A stretch of DNA of 7,227 nucleotides from Paludibacter sp. UBA5753 (GTDB taxonomy: Bacteria > Bacteroidota > Bacteroidia > Bacteroidales > Paludibacteraceae). The DNA lies in contig DIFH01000103.1 of NCBI GenBank assembly GCA_002427615.1, positions 1 to 7,227 of the forward strand, given 5' to 3'. Below the pieces are notes generated by a model. It made no database searches. It was not told the origin of the DNA and saw only the letters and a list, made by a program, of their open reading frames with translations. Shown in pieces: positions 5,517-7,227 of the stretch (position 1 is the first letter of the stretch; each line of letters opens with the position of its first letter). The position numbers and the translations under genes are program-made.

Positions 5517-7178
5517 ATGAAAAGAACAAAATTTTTGGCATTCATGCTCTTTGCTTTTGCACTGGGGTTTTCGGCATGTTCCAATGTGAATGAACCGGAT
5601 GAGGATTTGGATACAAGTATAAAATTACCTTATTCGGAAACTTTTGAAACCAGCCTTGGCAAGTTTACTCCCCAGAGTGTAAGCGGCGATCAGGTATGGG
5701 CATATTCTACGCAATATAAATGTGCTGTTGTAAAGGGTTATGATGGAACAGTAAATAATGTGAATGAAGATTGGTTGATTTCGCCAAAAATCAATTTAAG
5801 TGGTGTAACTGCAGCAAAACTGAGTTTTGAACATGCAGGTAACTATTTTACAAATGTGGCTGAATCAACTACTATTTGGATTTCTGAAAATTATACAGAT
5901 GGATTACCTTCTACTGCAACTTGGACACAGCTTACTATAACTAAAAATTTTACAAATAGTGATTTTACTTTTGTTAATCCACAAATTAGTCTAACTTCAT
6001 TTGTCGGCAAAAAAGTGAATATCGCTTTCAAGTATGTTTCTACTGCTGCAAAAGCCGGAACCTGGGAAGTGAAAAACTTTAAAGTGGAAGAAGGTGAAGT
6101 AACTGTAGAACAGTTAACAGGCGACGGAACTAAAACCAAACCTTATTCAGTAGCCGATGTGATGATTTTAAATCCAACGAGCACCACCGAAGCCGTCAAA
6201 ACCGGTGTTTGGACCAAAGGATTTATTGTAGGATATTATAACAGTACTCCAAATCCTGCTATCGTAGAAGCAGTCGCTCCATTTACCGATGACGTAAACA
6301 TAATGCTGGCGGCTACTGCCAACGAAACAGATAAAGCCAAAATGTTATCGATTCAATTACCTGCCGGAGCCGTCCGTACTGCTTTAGGACTGAAGACAAC
6401 GCCAGCTAACTTTGGAAAAGAGATTTTGGTTTATGGCGATATCATGAAGTACAATACTTTCCCTGGAGTTAAAAACACAAGCGCTTACTGGTTTGTAGCT
6501 GCCAATACTGGCATTGAACCTCCTGCAGCTGGCGATTTCAATGTTCCCGAAATGTCTATTGCCGACTTAAGAGCTCAATGGACTGGCGCTATGAAAACGA
6601 TTACCGACAAAAAGAAAATTGTGGGTGTTGTGATTACCGACCTTGTAGGAGGAAACAGCAGTTCGCTGAAAAACCTTACAATTGCTTCGACCGATAATTC
6701 GGCAGGTATTATGGTTCGACTTACTGCTGACAACACCACCTATAATATGGGCGATAAAATTGAAATAGCATTGGAAGGATTGGAATTAAACCAATATGGA
6801 TTAGCAATTCAACTAAACAATGTGCCGAATTTAAAGACTCGTAAAATTGCCTCTGATATTGTGGTTACACCTAAAGCAACTACAATTGCCGATATACGTG
6901 CCAACTATGCTTCTTACGAATCAAGATTGGTAACTGTTAGCGGAACGCTTACATCAGGTGGTGGCGGAACATGGTATTCGGGTACTGCTGCAGGACAGAA
7001 CAATAAAATAACAAGCGGCGCCGATGAACTTGTGGTGTATGTTACAAAATACGCGACCTTTAAAGCAGAAACAATTCCTGCCGGAGAAAAATCAGTTACC
7101 GGAATTGTTGGTCAGTACTCCACAGCAACGGCTACTTCCTATCAACTTATTATTCGTAACTTGAATGATGTGAAATAA
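5517..7178 (+). CDS. Multidomain lipoprotein: choice-of-anchor J, DUF6359-like and DUF5689-like regions
   Basis: This 553-residue protein has a lipoprotein signal peptide with lipobox FSA-C (Cys21), followed by an acidic segment (26-32, EPDEDLD) that could help surface display. Residues about 38-192 match the choice-of-anchor J beta-sandwich: LPYSETFET (37-45), VNEDWLISPKINLSG (82-96), LSFEHAG (102-108) and WEVKNFKVEEG (183-193). Residues about 196-330 look like DUF6359, with GDGTKTKPYSVADVMIL (202-218), VWTKGFIVGYYN (231-242) and EILVYGDIMKY (302-312). Residues about 342-553 look like DUF5689, with MSIADLRAQW (346-355), TTIADIRANY (455-464) and the ending SYQLIIRNLNDV (541-552). A weak purine-rich stretch, AAGAGAAG (5503-5510), precedes the start. 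It is probably a cell-surface ligand-binding protein of the receptor operon. The choice-of-anchor J segment is more AT-rich than the rest, hinting at domain acquisition. Catalytic residues are not seen. Confidence 0.87.
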   Translation: MKRTKFLAFMLFAFALGFSACSNVNEPDEDLDTSIKLPYSETFETSLGKFTPQSVSGDQVWAYSTQYKCAVVKGYDGTVNNVNEDWLISPKINLSGVTAAKLSFEHAGNYFTNVAESTTIWISENYTDGLPSTATWTQLTITKNFTNSDFTFVNPQISLTSFVGKKVNIAFKYVSTAAKAGTWEVKNFKVEEGEVTVEQLTGDGTKTKPYSVADVMILNPTSTTEAVKTGVWTKGFIVGYYNSTPNPAIVEAVAPFTDDVNIMLAATANETDKAKMLSIQLPAGAVRTALGLKTTPANFGKEILVYGDIMKYNTFPGVKNTSAYWFVAANTGIEPPAAGDFNVPEMSIADLRAQWTGAMKTITDKKKIVGVVITDLVGGNSSSLKNLTIASTDNSAGIMVRLTADNTTYNMGDKIEIALEGLELNQYGLAIQLNNVPNLKTRKIASDIVVTPKATTIADIRANYASYESRLVTVSGTLTSGGGGTWYSGTAAGQNNKITSGADELVVYVTKYATFKAETIPAGEKSVTGIVGQYSTATATSYQLIIRNLNDVK

Positions 7179-7227
7179 AACTGATCGTTTTCAGAGAAAA
7201 AGAACTCCCGTACAAATCAATACGTAC
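7179..7227. other. Intergenic tail with no convincing terminator
   Basis: Only a 5-bp stem AAAAC/GTTTT (7177-7181 with 7187-7191) is possible, with no GC-rich stem and no clear U-tract after it. The operon may therefore continue past the window edge. Nothing else is recognisable in these 49 bases. Confidence 0.5.

Noticed and set aside
7177..7191. Possible terminator hairpin after the last gene
   Set aside because: The stem is only 5 bp and A-T rich with no following T-tract, too weak to call.

Overview
The window looks like chromosomal DNA of a Bacteroidota (Bacteroidetes) species, probably of the Bacteroidales or a near relative. The grounds are a moderately low GC content, weak or absent Shine-Dalgarno sequences, a TonB-dependent receptor with an N-terminal carboxypeptidase-regulatory-like domain, and lipoproteins of the DUF5689 / DUF6359 / choice-of-anchor J type, which are typical of this phylum. 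A genus cannot be named from the sequence alone.

Layout. Positions 1-76 hold nothing recognisable. Positions 77-259 form a compact non-coding element of nested inverted repeats. It has an outer 14-bp pair, an inner 20-bp pair and a small central hairpin, and it is bracketed by an exact 8-bp direct repeat. This resembles a MITE or REP-like insertion that landed on the stop codon of the neighbouring gene. Positions 252-1337 on the minus strand encode an exported endonuclease/exonuclease/phosphatase (EEP) superfamily enzyme with all the main catalytic motifs. A 402-bp divergent intergenic region follows, with a possible Bacteroidetes promoter element, an adjoining perfect 12-bp palindrome and a possible leader hairpin. 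Positions 1740-7178 on the plus strand hold three tightly spaced genes with gaps of 15 and 36 bp, probably one operon: a TonB-dependent outer-membrane receptor, a DUF5689 lipoprotein, and a larger lipoprotein with choice-of-anchor J, DUF6359-like and DUF5689-like regions. The last 49 bp show no convincing terminator.

How the genes may work together. An exported EEP nuclease/phosphatase sits divergently beside a TonB-dependent receptor and two lipoproteins that appear to be built from repeated OB-fold-like modules. No SusD homologue is present. A reasonable but unproven model is a cell-envelope system that binds, cuts and imports a nucleic acid or other phosphodiester/phosphoester ligand, with the OB-fold-like lipoproteins in the place SusD takes in glycan loci. 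The most notable new observations are this SusD-less arrangement, a module motif that recurs five times across the two lipoproteins, and the nested-repeat element with its apparent target-site duplication.
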